Below, piece after piece: positions 34,645 through 47,842 of a stretch of DNA of 64,000 bases. The notes beneath the pieces are model-generated. The model did not search any database, was not told the DNA's origin, and was given only the letters and a program-made list of their open reading frames with translations. Source of the DNA: Zopfochytrium polystomum (lineage: Eukaryota; Chytridiomycota; Chytridiomycetes; Chytridiales; Chytridiaceae); the NCBI GenBank assembly GCA_025765615.1, contig JAIVFJ010000082.1, forward strand, positions 186,001 through 250,000. Reading direction: 5' to 3'. The position numbers were made by a program, and so were the translations under genes. How positions within the stretch are numbered: position 1 is the first letter of the stretch; each line of letters starts with the position of its first letter.

Positions 34645-37600
34645 TCAGTCCCGTGTCACGACACCCAGAACCGAGCCAGGCGGTGCGGCCTGAAACTCCC
34701 TGAGCAACCCAAACGGAGAGTGGTCGTTCACCATCGACCGGCTAATCGTAATCTCTTGAAACTCGTACCGTGTGGCCCACCGCGGGATGTAGTGGTACTT
34801 TCCGTGCCTCTGGTGGGGCAAAGCAGACCCTGGAGGACCGCGGCCCGCCCCGCCAGACTTGCCAGCTGCCGGCGCCGCCGACGCCTGGCCCTTCTTCTTG
34901 GTCGGGTACGACGGTGGATACTGCGGTCTACTCAGCACCAGCTCCTCGGGTGACGACGGCGACCCAGGCGACGCCGGCGTGCTGTTTGATCGTGATGGAG
35001 TGCGCACGAGCGCGCTAAACGACAGTTGCGATGGCTTGTTGTGCCGATCGCCGCCACTGCTGCCACCACCACTGCCGCCACCGCCGCCGCTGTTGGACCG
35101 TCGAGCACCAATTATGTGTCCAGCACTTCCGCCGCTGCTGCTGTTGCCGCCGCCGCTTGGAGATCCGGAAGCGGTACCCGGAGACCCGCTGAGAACGTCT
35201 GCGGAAGAGCTGTTGTGCCGTCGCAGGAACCGCTTCGGGGTGGTGATCATCTCTGTCACCTTGTCGGCGGCCTCCCTGCCTGCTGCCTTCGCATCTCCCT
35301 CGCGCCCGCCGTCGTCGTCGTCTCCCGCCAACGGCACCACGTATGAATTTGGGAACTCAGTCTGCTGGGAGGATGACCCGCCCCCTGATGCTGCCAAACT
35401 TCGCCGCCGTTGGGCCTTGCGCGATGGGTCACGCCGTTGCGACGGCGAGATGGTCTGTTCTGCGTCCTCTCCATCGGTCACGTAGCCTTGGTGGTGCGGG
35501 TTCGAACCGTGGCGCGCAGGCCTGTCCGCCCGACGCGGGCGCCGGGGCGATGGTCCCTCCCCAGACGGTCCAGCTTGCCCCGCAGTCGGAGACACCAACA
35601 CTCCCTCGTCCTCCGTCTCGGAAGCGCTGAGCGCGCCACCCCCTCCGCCACCAGCCGCGGCGCGGTCCCGCTTACCGCGTCCAGCACCCCGCTTCCGCGA
35701 TCGGTGTCGGCTGGCGCTCCGGCTCTTGCGCAGCCGGCGCCCGGCTCCGCCGTTGCCTTCGTCGTCTTCTCCTCCGGCCGCAGCTTCCCGCAACCCTCTC
35801 TCGACGCTGACACCTCGTTCCAGCCGGCGGCCCGCCCTCCGCTTCCGCGGCGAGCGCTCGCCGCCTTCGCCCATCTCCGCCTCTGTCATTGCCCCTTCGT
35901 CGATCGAAGCCAGCGTCTTGCCTTTCCCGTCGTCTTCCATCGACCGCGACGGCAAAATTCCCTGTCCTTGCAAGTCTTGTAGCTGTTGGCGCCGCTTCGC
36001 AACGTCCTCGGACGACAGCAGAATGTCCCCGACGCTGCGCGAGCGTGACATTTTGGGCGGCGTCATCCGAAGAACGTCTCCCAGACTGCCCGTGCGCTTT
36101 CGAATCGCGCCAGGCGCCTCTGAAGGTGATAACACGTCGTCCTCCTCCTCGGACGATCGATCGTCGTCGTCCCGCCGGGCGCGTCCGCCACCAAGTCGTC
36201 CTTTAATACCCTCTGCCCCATCCATGATCCGGTCCTTGATTCCCTCTGCACCGTCCATGATTCTGTCTTTGATGCCCTCTGCCCCGTCCATAATCCTGTC
36301 CTTGATGCCTTCCGCACCGTCAATGATCTTTTCCGCACCGTCCATAATTTTTCCTCCGACCGCCATCGTTCGCACTTTGGCTAAATCTATGGCGCCACCA
36401 ATCGCCTCATTGAGACCCAGAGGCGGTCGACGAAACTTCTCGATGTACAAGATCCTGCCTGGAATAAACATGGGTGTCGAGGGGAGCTGACCAAGCCCGA
36501 GAAGCATGTCCTCGTAAAGATCCTTTCCGCCCTGGCTCTTCCGCCCAGCGCGCAGGCTGTTCGTCCGTCGGCGCAGTAGAGCGAGATCGTCTGGTCGAAG
36601 TCGACCAGACGGTGTGCGTCGGTGCAAAATGCCGCCTCTTTCCATTTTCTCTTTGCTGGCTCCTAGGCGACTGGAGGTGAAGCATATGCGGGTGCCCAGG
36701 GCCGACCCAAATACTTTCCATTTTGGGTGATCACACGACTGAATTAGCCGTGCAACATCCATTTTCAACATCTGCATTGTGTTCCGGCTGATCCGTGGAA
36801 CAAGATCGTCACCCATGACAACCGATGTGCAAAACGACTCGAGGTACTCTGCCACTTCAGCTGACACGAGACAGCCAGGCGGCTCGAAAGAGTAGCAGCA
36901 CACAGTGGGATAGTTTGGGCGGAGCATACAGGCGATTAGTGTTGCGACTCCCTGTAACACGGGAAATGAGAAGTAAACCATTAGTTGCCATTTCAAAACT
37001 TATGTTCATCATTTGACAAACCGCGCCAAGAGAGTGTCCTGTCACCACAAGTCCGCATTCGTAGTAAGCGGAGGAAGGGTCCTTTAATATTTGATCTAAA
37101 ATATTCAGCTCTTTCAGCTCGTTCACAATGTTTGTGGCGCTCATGAGCATTCCTTCGTGCGCGTAATGAGTCATTCCATTAGCACGCTGCTCCGCCAGCT
37201 CCGGTATATTGAACTCGACCGAGTTGAACTTCAAGTCTACGAAAATGTCGGCAGCCGAGTAGGTACCACGAATAGCAAGGACCACTGAGTCCGTTTCGCT
37301 ATCATGCACGATTAGGTACGGTGACTTGTACATGTCATTGTGGGGGGAATGACGGATGAGCCGATCGCGATTGATACTGAGAGCAATATCCTGATCGTCG
37401 TAAATAACCTCCGCATAACGCGCGAAATGAAGAATATCGTCTATCTCTTCACGTGTAACTGATCCTCGCTGAACATTCTTGCGAGGCCTCAAACGATGGT
37501 GGCCCATCCGTGTTTTCCTTCTAGTCAACCACGGCTTGAATTTTGCATTGTTTGAATTCCCGGACGCTCCGGGGGCCCCGAGACGCAGGCTAAAAGGAAA

Positions 37601-39213
37601 GCTGAGCGATTGCGCCGGGGGGTTAAGGAGCGGCACGTTGGAAGGTTGGGACGACACCCCGGATACCAGAGAGTCCAGGTCAGAGCCAATGTACGGGCTT
37701 CCCGGAGAAAGATGGTTCGTTTCGGCTGTCCCCACAGTGATAACGGTGTCAGACCGCTCGCGCTGCGGAGGTGCTGTTGACGCCAACTCAATCAGGTTGG
37801 CCGCATCGTCTGAAAGGTCTTTAAAGTTGAGAAGCTTCGCGAATTCGCCCAAATTGCTTTGGTCGGTCGGGTTTGCGGGCTCTGGAGTTCTTCCTGCGAT
37901 TGTTTCCTTAGACGGTGCGACTAAAAGCAGACAAAGAGCGGTGCAAAACACAGAGTGCGAGAGAGGGTGCACCAACCAGAAATCGTCGAGCGAGAATTGA
38001 CGCGAGTGAGACCATCTCCATCCGACTGTCCGTCGGGAGCAATGTCCGGTCGCGAGTAACCGATAGTTCCCGCCCAACGACCGGATGCTTGACCAGTATC
38101 TCCAGACAACGCCGTGTGTGGAGACACAATCTGAGAACTGGTCATCGTAGCGATTGTCATCCTGGAAGAAACGGCCAGCTCACGTCGTCGGAGACCCTCT
38201 TGATTCACAAGAGCGAGCTCGCTCAAAGTGTCCGAAGAGTCCACGGTGGGAATCGAAAATCCCACCGGCTTTTCGATGATCAGGCGACGGGCTTGTCGAA
38301 TCTCAGTAATTCGCTTCTGCTCGCGCTTGAGCAAAATGAGACCAGCAGCTACATCAGTGGGAGCCCACTGAACGTCCTGAAAGTAGTCTGCCAGTTCTGA
38401 TGCGACTTCTCTGAGAACGTCCTTCGAATCGGCCACGTGGGGCACAGTCCCGATGCAGCAAAGTTCCAATCGGCGCTGCCACGCCCTGACTGTCTTGTCG
38501 CGGTTGAACTTTGTTTTGTGATTTGAGCCGAAAAAGAAGAAGCTGAGGATGATGAAGTAGATGACTAGAGCTGAAAAGCTCCAAATCACGACCATCTGGA
38601 GTAGCGTGACAGTCGAGTAAGGCAATTCAATCTCGCAGTCTGGAGTAGTTGGAGTGAGCTTTCGGGGCCCAAAGACAACAATAATGCCGTAACATTCAAG
38701 GAACTGGGCGGAAAGTTTAAGCCTCATTGCAAGCACTCCAATTCAAGCAAATCCACTCACCAACTCCACAGCGGCCAGGATCGTCGACATGTGCACAAAG
38801 GGACTGGACAAAGAAAAGCAATAAGATACAGTCATTCTGGAAAGGAGTCAGCTAACCTAATAAATCTCCTTGGCCCTTTGTTCGCCATCGTGCCCGACAT
38901 GGACAGCAACAAGATGATGACGTCCATGAGAATCTCGCATGATAGACATATTGTGACGAGCAAGGCGTACGATTTAAGTGGGGATTCAAGTCGGCAGTCC
39001 AGTCTTATAAAGGAGTAGGCGATTGCGGTCGATGTCAGCCTAAAAACCACGTTCGCAGTTAGTTAGCACCGAGTCTCTCACGATAAGCATGATGGGTCAA
39101 ACTTCGATTCGCACAGACCAAATAATGTGCAAAAGCAGAACGTAGAATGCCGGCGCGTAGAGATCATCCGATGCGATGTTTATTCTGCGATTAAAGAGGA
39201 CGAACTTTCCCAT
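34645..39213 (-). CDS. sn1-specific diacylglycerol lipase (DAGL-type, lipase class 3)
   Basis: Exons (minus): 39213-39119, 39039-38857, 38803-38761, 38703-37977, 37920-37022, 36951-34645. They sum to 4254 nt (1417 aa). The N-terminus MGKFVLFNRRINIASDDL and several membrane helices (APAFYVLLLHIIW, YALLVTICLSCEILMDVIILL, VTLLQMVVIWSFSALVIYFIIL) match the DAGL layout. The lipase domain follows: LAIRGTYSAADIFVDL, HEGMLMSA, nucleophile Ser in VVTGHSLGAG, and catalytic Asp in GDDLVPR. A long regulatory loop, four to five 11-residue DGAEGIKDRIM repeats and a 500-residue Ser/Pro/Gly disordered region precede a conserved C-terminal block, WATRYEFQEITISRSMVNDH. It should hydrolyse diacylglycerol at sn-1 to monoacylglycerol and a fatty acid at membranes. 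The start is supported by the conserved N-terminus. Confidence 0.93.
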
Positions 39214-39826
39214 TGCGCTCGATTGATCGTGTATTAATGACTCCCGAGGGATTCCTTGCTCTCTGTGGGGCGGGGGAAGCGGAGGTGGACGGTGGCGATG
39301 CGGAAGTTGCGGTTGTCTACGGCGTGGAAAACGGCAGGCCCTAACCCAGCCCCAAACCTTGGTTACCACAAACACCCAGAAACAGGGGCCTCAGATGGTT
39401 GGAAATAGCGATCTTTCGGTTCGCAATAACTTGCTTCGAGTGCAAACCGCACCTTGAGATCGCTGCTCCGATCTGTTTTTTTTTCAGTTGGGCCAACCCG
39501 CCGCCGTCGACAGGAAGATACCGTACTTCCCTTCCGTCCCCGAATTCGGTGTGCAAAACTGTCCCTCAACGAAAGCGGTCGCCGGGGCGTCTGATGCTCT
39601 GCGAAGCTGGCAGCTGGGAGATGTGTGCCGACGTCGGCCGATGGCAGCGGCAGGGGGTGTGAGCCCAATCTACTGTGTATAATACGATGGTTTGGTTACT
39701 TTTGTCTTCCGCCTGCGGTCAGTCCCTCAAAACGGCAACAAGTGAACGGCGTTTTTGTCTCTTGTCAATGTTCTCAATGCCCCTTCCCCTCGAACACCAT
39801 AAGACGCACTGTGTGTGCGTTGAAGT
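39214..39826. other. Intergenic region between two minus-strand genes
   Basis: About 600 nt containing the lipase promoter and arrestin 3' region. A CTAACCCAGCCCCA stretch at 39341-39354 is nearly repeated at 9285-9298. No gene seen. Confidence 0.35.
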
Positions 39827-42800
39827 TCACTTCAGCTCGTACACGTCATCAACGAGCGCCCAGCCACTCTCGTCATCCTCTTCTTCGGCGGTTGCCACTC
39901 GACCACCCTTCGATGCACCCGCATCGCCACCCTCCGCACCCTCCGGCGTCGCTTGCTGCCGCCGAACACTACCACCCTTCTGGCTTGATCCCGGCCGGGG
40001 AGACGCAGTTCCAGCGGGGCTGCTGCTTCCAGCAGTTCGCCATTGCTGCAGCTGCTGGTACTGCTGTGACTGTTGGGTGCTCTGGGAGGGAATCTGTTTC
40101 GATTGCGGCGGCGGTTGTGACTGATGTCGCGGAAGAGGTTGCGACTGGGGTTGCGGCAGAGGTTGCGGTTGACGCTGGGTTTGAGGTTGAGGATAATTCG
40201 ACTTGGAACCTGCCTTACCGGAGGCTGTGGTGATTGGGATTGGAGACGTTGGTGTGTACAGTTGAGTGCTGGTGGACGCCGTCGCCACCGGAACCGCCGG
40301 CAGTCCTGGGTTGACAACGGGCTCAGAGGTCGGTGCAAGCGATGAAGGGCCGATATCGAGGGCAGGTTGCCGCGCGAAACGCGGGCCGGGGACATGCCGA
40401 GCCTCCAGGCGGGCCTCTGTCATCGGCTGGACCTGTGGACTGCTCCGGAAATTCGCGGGGCCGGGGATTGGACTAATATTGATAGAACTGTCCTTCTGCG
40501 GTGGACGCAGAGCTGTAGCAGCCACAGTGAGAGGGTATGTGCCCTGTCGTGAAGAAGTCCGCGGGCCTATTGAAGCCATCACAACTGCCTCAGGCACCAG
40601 CTGACTGGCCGGGATCCGCTGAGACATATTGTTCGAGTCCGACCATTGGATGGGAATGGGCGGTCTCGAGTGGATTTGGGCTTGCTGCGCGTGCGGATGA
40701 AAAAGAGCTTGCTGCGGCTGGATCGGCGCCGAGGCTGGTAGCGGGATTCCCTGTTGTCCGACGGGCTGAACAAGCCTTACTGCACTGGTGCTCTGTGACC
40801 TTGCAGGCTGGAACGTATTAGATGGTTGGGTGTACGTGGGAAGATGTTGGAGTCCGTTGGTGTTTCCTTGGGCGATTGCCTGTGGGTAGTCTTGTGGCGC
40901 GCCGTTTGGTTTTGACGCTGGAAGGGTTGCCGACCGCGCAACAGATGGCACTACAACCGCCTTGACAGACGATGACGAAGAAGCCTTTGGGGTATTTACA
41001 TTGCGGTCTGCAACTGACGGTCTCCTTGTGGCGTTGAAAGGTGACTTTCCTTTAGGAGATGGGGGAGGAGACGTTTGAGTCAGCGTATCGGGGTTTATGC
41101 GTGGTGGAGCAATCGGGGATGTTGGGCTCATCGGCTTGGTCGTCCCCCGGTTCGCGGCAATCTTCAGCGCTGGTTTCAAGGGGTTCTGAGCTTTTGCGGC
41201 AGCTGCTGCCACTTCGCCGTGCCCGCCGGCATTTGACAATTTACGCCTGTAGTACGCGAGCGCCGGCGAAGAATCGATGGGTACATGGGAAGGTTCAGAT
41301 GCGCCTGCTGCTGTCTCAGTACCGAACTCCAGCGGGCTCTTGCTCCCCTTTGACGTCTCGGACCCGCTTTTCGGCATAACGTTTTGGTAACTTCGGGTTT
41401 CGTTGTTCGAGCCCTTCTCCACGTTGTCCTCGTCAAAGGCGAACGGCATGTGCGACTCTGTGTCGTCATCACGATTCACAGCCCATGGGGCCATTCCTTG
41501 ACCCAATAAAGTCGTGGCAGGAGATGGCGCATCTGTTCGCTCAACAGTGGAAGGCCGATCATCCAATCCGTCGGCTTCACCATCCGTCACGCTCATGGAA
41601 AATGGAAGCTTCACTGGGAGGCCTTCTCTCCATGACAGTGGGCGCCGCCTCGAGGGAGCGACAACAGTTAATGGGAGATCGAACTGAACACTTGGACCTT
41701 CGTAAATGGTCGGGTCCATGTCCAGTCGGATATGTAGACGGTGCGAGACTCGCAAGTCGTACGTTGTAATTGAGGGGTTAGCGTCAGTAAGGGGAGCAAA
41801 CACCACTAGCTTGCACGTTTCTGCTTTCACGTTGATGGGTTGAGCTAAAGGAAAGTTGAGTTCGGCATGCCGTTCTTGCCGTGCTGATACAGAAACGGAG
41901 TATTGCGACTCGTCCGTGTCATCAATCAAATACTTGGCGCCTTTTCCCAAAATTGCTTCGTCCTTGAACATCGTCGTCTTTCCAGTTATGCCACAGCTTT
42001 GTCGAACAAAAATTTAGTCCCTTATTGCCCACAACAAGGACGGCTTCCCTTTGAACTGACCTGTACGAGCGTTTTTCCTTAATGAATACCTTCACAGATC
42101 GAAGACAACCAATAACGTCTGGGTGCGTTGGGGTTATCTCCAGAATTATCTTCAGACCATCGTCTCCCAAAAATGCCTCCTCCGGAACATTCGCCTTGAC
42201 TCGAAACAACTTTTCATCGTCTCTGAGAATCGATTCTTTGAAAACAGACCCGCGAGGTCTTGCTCTCAAGATGTGGATGGGAACTGGCGATGAGGAAATG
42301 TCAGAGGAAAGACCCTTGCGTGTAAGTTTCGCTTTCATCGTATATTCGATGCGACCATGCTGCAATTCCACCGAAGGTGGCAAGATGCTTTGAAGAGGGA
42401 GGGCAAACGTCCATTCGTGGTCTCCTGGGGGAAGGTCTTTTGGATCCTGTGGTGTCCTCCTCCACAGAGTGGCATCGTGCTGCACGAGCTGTCGCGTAAC
42501 GGGCTGGACGCCGCCAATGTCCGGATTCAAAAAGTTCATGATCGACGTTACATCGACTGAGATCCTTCCCCTCGTATGGAGTACTAACTCTTCTGCGTTC
42601 GTGAGAGGTTTTTGCAGCGATAGGATCACCTTTCCCGTCAACAGGACAATGTGTGGACGACGTGACGAATCACTTGAAGATGCGAGTGTTGACGGTAAGG
42701 AGCCGGATGCAGAGGCAGAGCGTTGCCCTTGCCCGATTTGCGATGAGGGGCCAGCTTCGCCATTGGCTGGATTGCCGGTGGTTGTCCGATGGGCCAAGGC

Positions 42801-43157
42801 GTAGGCAGTTGGATTGATGTCGGGAAGCTCGAGAAAAGAAGATAGGGCGTTCGCTGACGAAGATGTAGTTGGTGATGAGCCTCGATGACCCAAACTGGAA
42901 CTTGCGGATGTGGTGAGGTTGTCGATCGCATTGTTACTGTTGTTGTTGTTGCTGTTGCTGTTGTTGGAGGAGGTGCGGGAAACAAATGAGGCGGCTGAGG
43001 AAGAGGGAGCAGACGGGTAGAAAAGAGACGACGACGACGAAGCGGCCGAAAAGGGAGGCGGCTGGAGCGACGGGTCAACAAAGTAAGAGGACGACGCTGC
43101 GGGCGGTGAAGAGTGGTCCAGCACCACCCGCAAGGAGTATTTGGAGTTCCGGCGCAT
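39827..43157 (-). CDS. Alpha-arrestin-like protein (Arrestin N and C domains)
   Basis: Exons (minus) 43157-42061 and 41996-39827 sum to 3267 nt (1088 aa, in frame). After a Ser/Asn-rich head, an arrestin fold is visible: VLLTGKVILSLQKPLTNAEE, LVLHTRGRISVDV, a DHEWTFALPLQS core, GRIEYTMKAKLTR, ILRARPRG, VPEEAFLGDDGLKIILEITP, VKVFIKEKRSYR, then LNFPLAQPINVKAETCKLVV and YDLRVSHRLHIRLDMD in the C-domain. The last 500 residues are disordered and end in a Pro/Gln repeat (PQPQTQRQPQPLPQPQ). Alpha-arrestins link Rsp5-type ubiquitin ligases to membrane cargo. The intron at 41997-42060 is needed to join the two domains. Met 43157 is chosen over 43178 because MRRNSKYSL begins the conserved-looking strand. 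Confidence 0.82.
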
Positions 43158-44675
43158 GGTGTTGTCACCGTTCCCCACTTTCTCTTACTGCGCCGATCGA
43201 CGGACGGAACGGAACGGATCGGGCAACTTGAAGTGTGAGCGGCAGAGCCGGCGATACTCCGCTCCTGCTGCTGGGCGCTCGCTGTGCCTGCCTGGGATGC
43301 AAGAAGTTGGAGGTGTGTTGTTGGTGCCCGACTTTGGTGAGTTTGTGGTTACTTGCAGAGAGCGGCGGCACCCCAGGACAGTGATTAGGCGGGCTGGCAG
43401 AGTGTTTTCTTTTCACAGTTTTTACAATGCTGAAAGCAGTGTGGCCGGCTGTCTGTCTGCCTGTCTGTCTGTTCACTCTTTCGACCGAAGAAAGCCCTGC
43501 TGGCTCTTTTGGTGAGTGAAGTTGTGAATATACAAGTGGGATCCAAAGACAATAGAGGCAGAGACAGAGAGAGTGAGATAAGAATGTTTACGCGTGTGTG
43601 CGTGTGTGTGTGTGTGTGTGGTGCGCGTGTGTGCGTGTGTGTGCGTGTGTGTGGGTGCACGCACCAAATGCTCTTTTAGCGTTCGTTGGTTGGTGGTGCT
43701 GATTGGCGGCCTGTATCAAAAAAAAAAGCGCCCACGCGCCTTGCCCTAAAGGTCGCTGATAAGACAAGGCATGAAAAAAAAAATTCGAGGCATAAAAAAA
43801 AATTTGCAGATCGTCGGTTACTTTGTCACTTCTGCGGAGGAGTTTCGTTGAGAGCTGGGTCGGGTGTGGCACGCGAAGTGGAGCTCGCACCGGGTGCATG
43901 GGCTGTGTTAATTGCCACTGTCGTCTCTATGCGAGGGCGTCCGGATTCTTCGGCGTCGCCTCTCGCCTGGAGGGGGGCGCTGCATGTTGTGGGCCTGGTG
44001 TTGATGAGCAGCAATACGGTTTTCCACAAATCCGTCAGTCGTTCGTCTTGTCCGCTACTCTCACAAGCACGGAGCAAGGCTAACTTTTGGGTTGTGGGTG
44101 GGGTGGGTGGGGTCGGTGGTGTTCCTACATAGATGCATTTGCGTGTTTCTCTTCGTTTTGTTCCTCTTGAGCGGGTTCTGTGATCCTTCCCTGCTACCCA
44201 TCTCCTGCTGCCCGCCAACCCCTTTTCCAGATCCACTTCGTGGCGCCAGCCACTAAAAGACAACGGTTGTCCAACCCCCACCGTGACCAGTCTCACTCCG
44301 CGCTGTTGATAAATTATCGGGTATCCCTTGCTGACAATTCATGGAAGGTCGGCATTAGCTTAGGGCAGCAGGCCAACAAGCCGCAAAGCCCGAGTGGGAC
44401 AGCCGATGGCGGCGGCAGGGCTCTGGCTGTGGTGGTGCCGGTTGACGGAAGCCGACGACGACGCCGCTACCGCCGCCTCCCCAGTGCGCCGGGAGGTGGG
44501 TGGGCAATGTCGCAGTTTCGCCTGTTCTGGCAACCCGCAACTGATCGACCGACCAGCCAGACAGGCTGCTCAGGCAGAGACAGGGCACCGCAAGGCGGAA
44601 ACTTCAGCGAGCGATTTTTTTCCCTCTCCCCCCGAACCTATCCCACCCACCTTCCCCCTCCCCGCCTTTTTCAAC
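43158..44675. promoter_or_regulatory. Divergent intergenic region with GT repeats
   Basis: About 1.5 kb between the arrestin (-) and DXO copy 1 (+). It contains (GT)n at about 43590-43652 and A-runs at 43719 and 43773-43802. A 156-codon minus-strand frame (43826-44296) has no recognised domain and unclear start, so I leave it unassigned. Confidence 0.4.
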
Positions 44676-47442
44676 ATGCCGTCCGGACGGCGTCAGAGCG
44701 ATGCGGACGAAAGTGTATTTGCATCCTCCGCCTCGTCGTCATCGTCAGCTTCGTCATCGCTGTCCTCCTCCAATACGGTGCCTCTTGTCTTGGCCGCCGC
44801 CCCATCTCGTGATGGTCGCCGTCGCCTGTCCCTTCAAGATCTGATGAACGACGTCGAAGAAGATCCAGTCCTGCTCAACCCTCCTCCGCCCCTGCCTCCT
44901 GCGCCGATCCTTCCTCTTGCGCCTTCGTTCGATCCTGCAGCAGTTCAGTCTAACATGGACTCCACACCGACGGTCACAGCCCACCTTGCCCTGATTCCGG
45001 ACTCCAGCTTACCCTCAACAGGCAGGCCGCCCTTCCGTACCCGTCAGTCTCCCCCCGCTCGGTCTGCGAATTCCCTGCCACCTCAGCCTGCGCCCCTGGC
45101 GGAGCAACCTCTGCATTCACTGAAGCATTCACATTCATTAGCTCGGTCATCGATTGCGTCGACGTCCTCCATCAGCATGAAGGACTCGGCTCAAGGCTGG
45201 GGGATGGCACCGCCAACCGGCAACCCGCTGAAGCGGTCCACTCCGGACGAGACACATTCAGCCGCCGCTGACTCGCCATCTCGTGCTTCACCTCATCCTT
45301 TTCAGAGCAGCGAGAGCCTTGACTCTGATGGATACGGAACCTCCGTGAAACGCATTTCACGAAGAACGAAAGCCTCGTCTCCCTCGCTGTCTGTGTCGTC
45401 ATCTGGTGGGTGTGGTGGGCTTTCGGTTCCGCCATCTCCGCCAATCACCGCAACAACGCCGCTGCGATCATCTGCGCCAGCCACTGGGTCGGAGTGTTCA
45501 AAGCAAACACCCGCACTTGGAAGCACCAGCAACGGCGGACAACTTTTGCCTGTATCTCATCTCTCGTCTTCGCCATCCGACTCGGCCATGGTTGCGTCCT
45601 CAACTGAGCAGCGCGTCCAGCTTTCTTCCAGCAATCCACTGCGCCACCCCTCTGAGCCCTACCCAGATAGGAGTATTGGCCCCCCATCGCCGTCACGTAA
45701 TACACAGTCATCCTCCTCGGCATTTGCAACCTCCCGTCGGCCCTCGCACAGCCACAATCCCCAAGAATCAGCAGGCGAACGAAGACTTAGCTCTGGAACT
45801 GCCTCCCACACAAGCTCACATTCAGCAGCGATACTTTCCACGTTTTCGTTTTCGTCGCTGGGGCCATTTAAGGTGCCTTGTGCAAAGTTTCAGCAGCCAA
45901 CAGAAATCGCATGCTATTCCCATGATGATACCCGGGCTTTACACTTGGGCAGCGATAAAGGCTTGGTAAGCGATTGATTGTTATTGACTAGTTGCATCAT
46001 CGCTCTCTCATGTACCGTTACCTAGAAATACTATTACGCGCCGTCTCCTGATGCCGATTTGTCGTCTGGCTTCAAAGATCGCTACATTCAGCGGCAGTCC
46101 GTAATTGAAAATGTAGATGCTTTGATTAAATGCTTGGCTCTGTCGAATAATAAAAGCATAGCCGATGGAACCAAGCAGACTCGACCTCGTTTCTGCACAT
46201 GTGAGTAAAAGCACATATTGCGATTGAGCAGAATAGAAGGCTTATCTGCTTTTGAACGTTTTATGGCAGGGCGTGGCATAATGACCAAAATTTTTTGCAC
46301 TCCATACGCACAAGACTTTTGGGAACTGAAGGCGGTATTTCATGATGTGCGTTCCTCTATCGCTCTGCATTCCAGCGCTTAGATGTATAACAAATTTGAC
46401 AGGGCACCATATATATAATGGAACGCGAAACACCCGAGCGCTTGGAGTCCAGTTCCGGCCGGACCGAACGGGAGAAGCTAATGACGTATTGGGGTTATCG
46501 CTTCGAGACACTTTCCACTGTAGACATTCCTCCTCAGGACCTTGAAAACGGAGACCCTCAACGAAAAAGGGCCGTACTGGAAGCAAGGCAGCATTCGAGC
46601 ATTGTAAATACGAACAACCAATTTTGCAGTGTCGTGAGGACGAAGCTAGGCAGCAACGAAATCGTGATGGGCGCAGAAGTGGACTGTATGCTGGCGAGTA
46701 AGTACTTCGTGCTGTGCCTCACAGAACATTGGCGATGGATCTGAGAGCCTCGTTTCTTCAGAAAATAAACCTGTCGGCTCAAGACAAAGCGTGTATGCGG
46801 AGCTGAAGACGAACAGGGTTATCATGAATGAGCATCAGCATAAAAACTATATGAGGTATGGAGTTAGAAATTGCGACGCTGCTTGAGGGACTCGGGCGCA
46901 ATCAGATGATCTTCTTTGCTCGAGGAAATTTATTAACACGATTAATCCTTTTCAGACACAAACTCCTCCGGGTGTACTTCCAATGCTGGCTGGCCGGCAT
47001 ACCAACGGTTATTATGGGTTTTCGCGACGACCATGGACGGCTGCAAAAAATTGAGCACATACGAACCCCGGATATTCCGCGCATGGTTCGAGGACACCAC
47101 GATATGTGGGACGCCGTAATTTGCATCAATTTTGCCGATGCAGTTCTGAACTGGCTGTGGAGGGAAATTGGAGAGAAGCGCGGCGGGTTGCGAAGAGATG
47201 GAGGAGGAGGAGGAGGAGGAAGAGCAGGCGGAGACGGTATCACGAGCGGAACGGAAAATACCGGAAGCAGCAGCCCCACCAGCGTGTTGGGCGACGGACG
47301 CTCGATCTCAGCGCCGCCTTCCTCCATTGCTGCCAAAGCGACAGCCGATGCTATCGTGTACCGTATTTACCGGACGCGGGCGGAGCAAGGCAATGCCATT
47401 TGCATCGAGGAACTGGACGAGTCCTCATTTCTGCCGTTTTGA
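44676..47442 (+). CDS. DXO/Rai1-family mRNA 5'-end decapping nuclease, copy 1
   Basis: Exons 44676-45965, 46026-46200, 46270-46346, 46403-46697, 46762-46855, 46956-47442 sum to 2418 nt (805 aa). The first 410 residues are a Ser/Pro-rich disordered extension. The Rai1/DXO core follows: FQQPTEIACYSHD, KYYYAPSPDADLSSGF, RGIMTKIFCTPYAQ, MTYWGYRFE, the metal-binding GAEVDC, YAELKT (third active-site motif) and YFQCWLAGIPTVIMGFRDD. All expected acidic motifs are present, so it looks catalytically competent. The family removes incomplete, NAD or unmethylated caps from RNA, and Rai1 also partners the Xrn2/Rat1 exonuclease. A Gly-rich insert (GGGGGGRAGGDG) lies near the C-terminus. A second copy lies at 55652-58160. 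The start at 44676 opens the Ser-rich leader. A later start is possible. Confidence 0.9.
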
Positions 47443-47640
47443 CGCCGACCAGCGTTGACGAGCACGATGGCAACATTTCAGGACGACCGTTCTAAGCTTT
47501 CCTTTTTATCCTCTTTCGCAAAGGCCTGTCCCATTAGCAGGCCTTTGGAAAAATGTTAGGGAAGGCGAAAGTGCTTGCCGCAAACTGGACCCTCCAGGAT
47601 TCCAATAGCCAAGAGGGAAAAGTTTAATGTCCTGCTCCCT
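47443..47640 (+). terminator. 3' UTR hairpin after DXO copy 1
   Basis: About 75 nt after the stop, CAAAGGCCTG (47519-47528) and CAGGCCTTTG (47538-47547) form a perfect 10-bp stem with a 9-nt loop. Such a stem in the 3' UTR may affect RNA 3'-end formation or stability. The role is inferred only. Confidence 0.45.
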
Positions 47641-47804
47641 CCCTCCCTCCCTCCCTCCCTCCTCTCAAAACAGCTCGATAATAAAACATTGGGGACTTCA
47701 GCTGCTCTTCCGGCTCATGATGAAGGCAAGCCTTCGAATAACGGGTGCTGAGACATGTTTGTGCTTGGGCGCATTGGCTTGGGCAGGGGGGGAAGAAGCA
47801 CAAA

Positions 47805-47842
<38 letters not shown>

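Noticed and set aside
43826..44296. 156-codon minus-strand frame between arrestin and DXO copy 1
   Set aside because: No recognised domain, Thr/Pro repeats, and it overlaps the likely divergent promoter. It could be real but cannot be supported.
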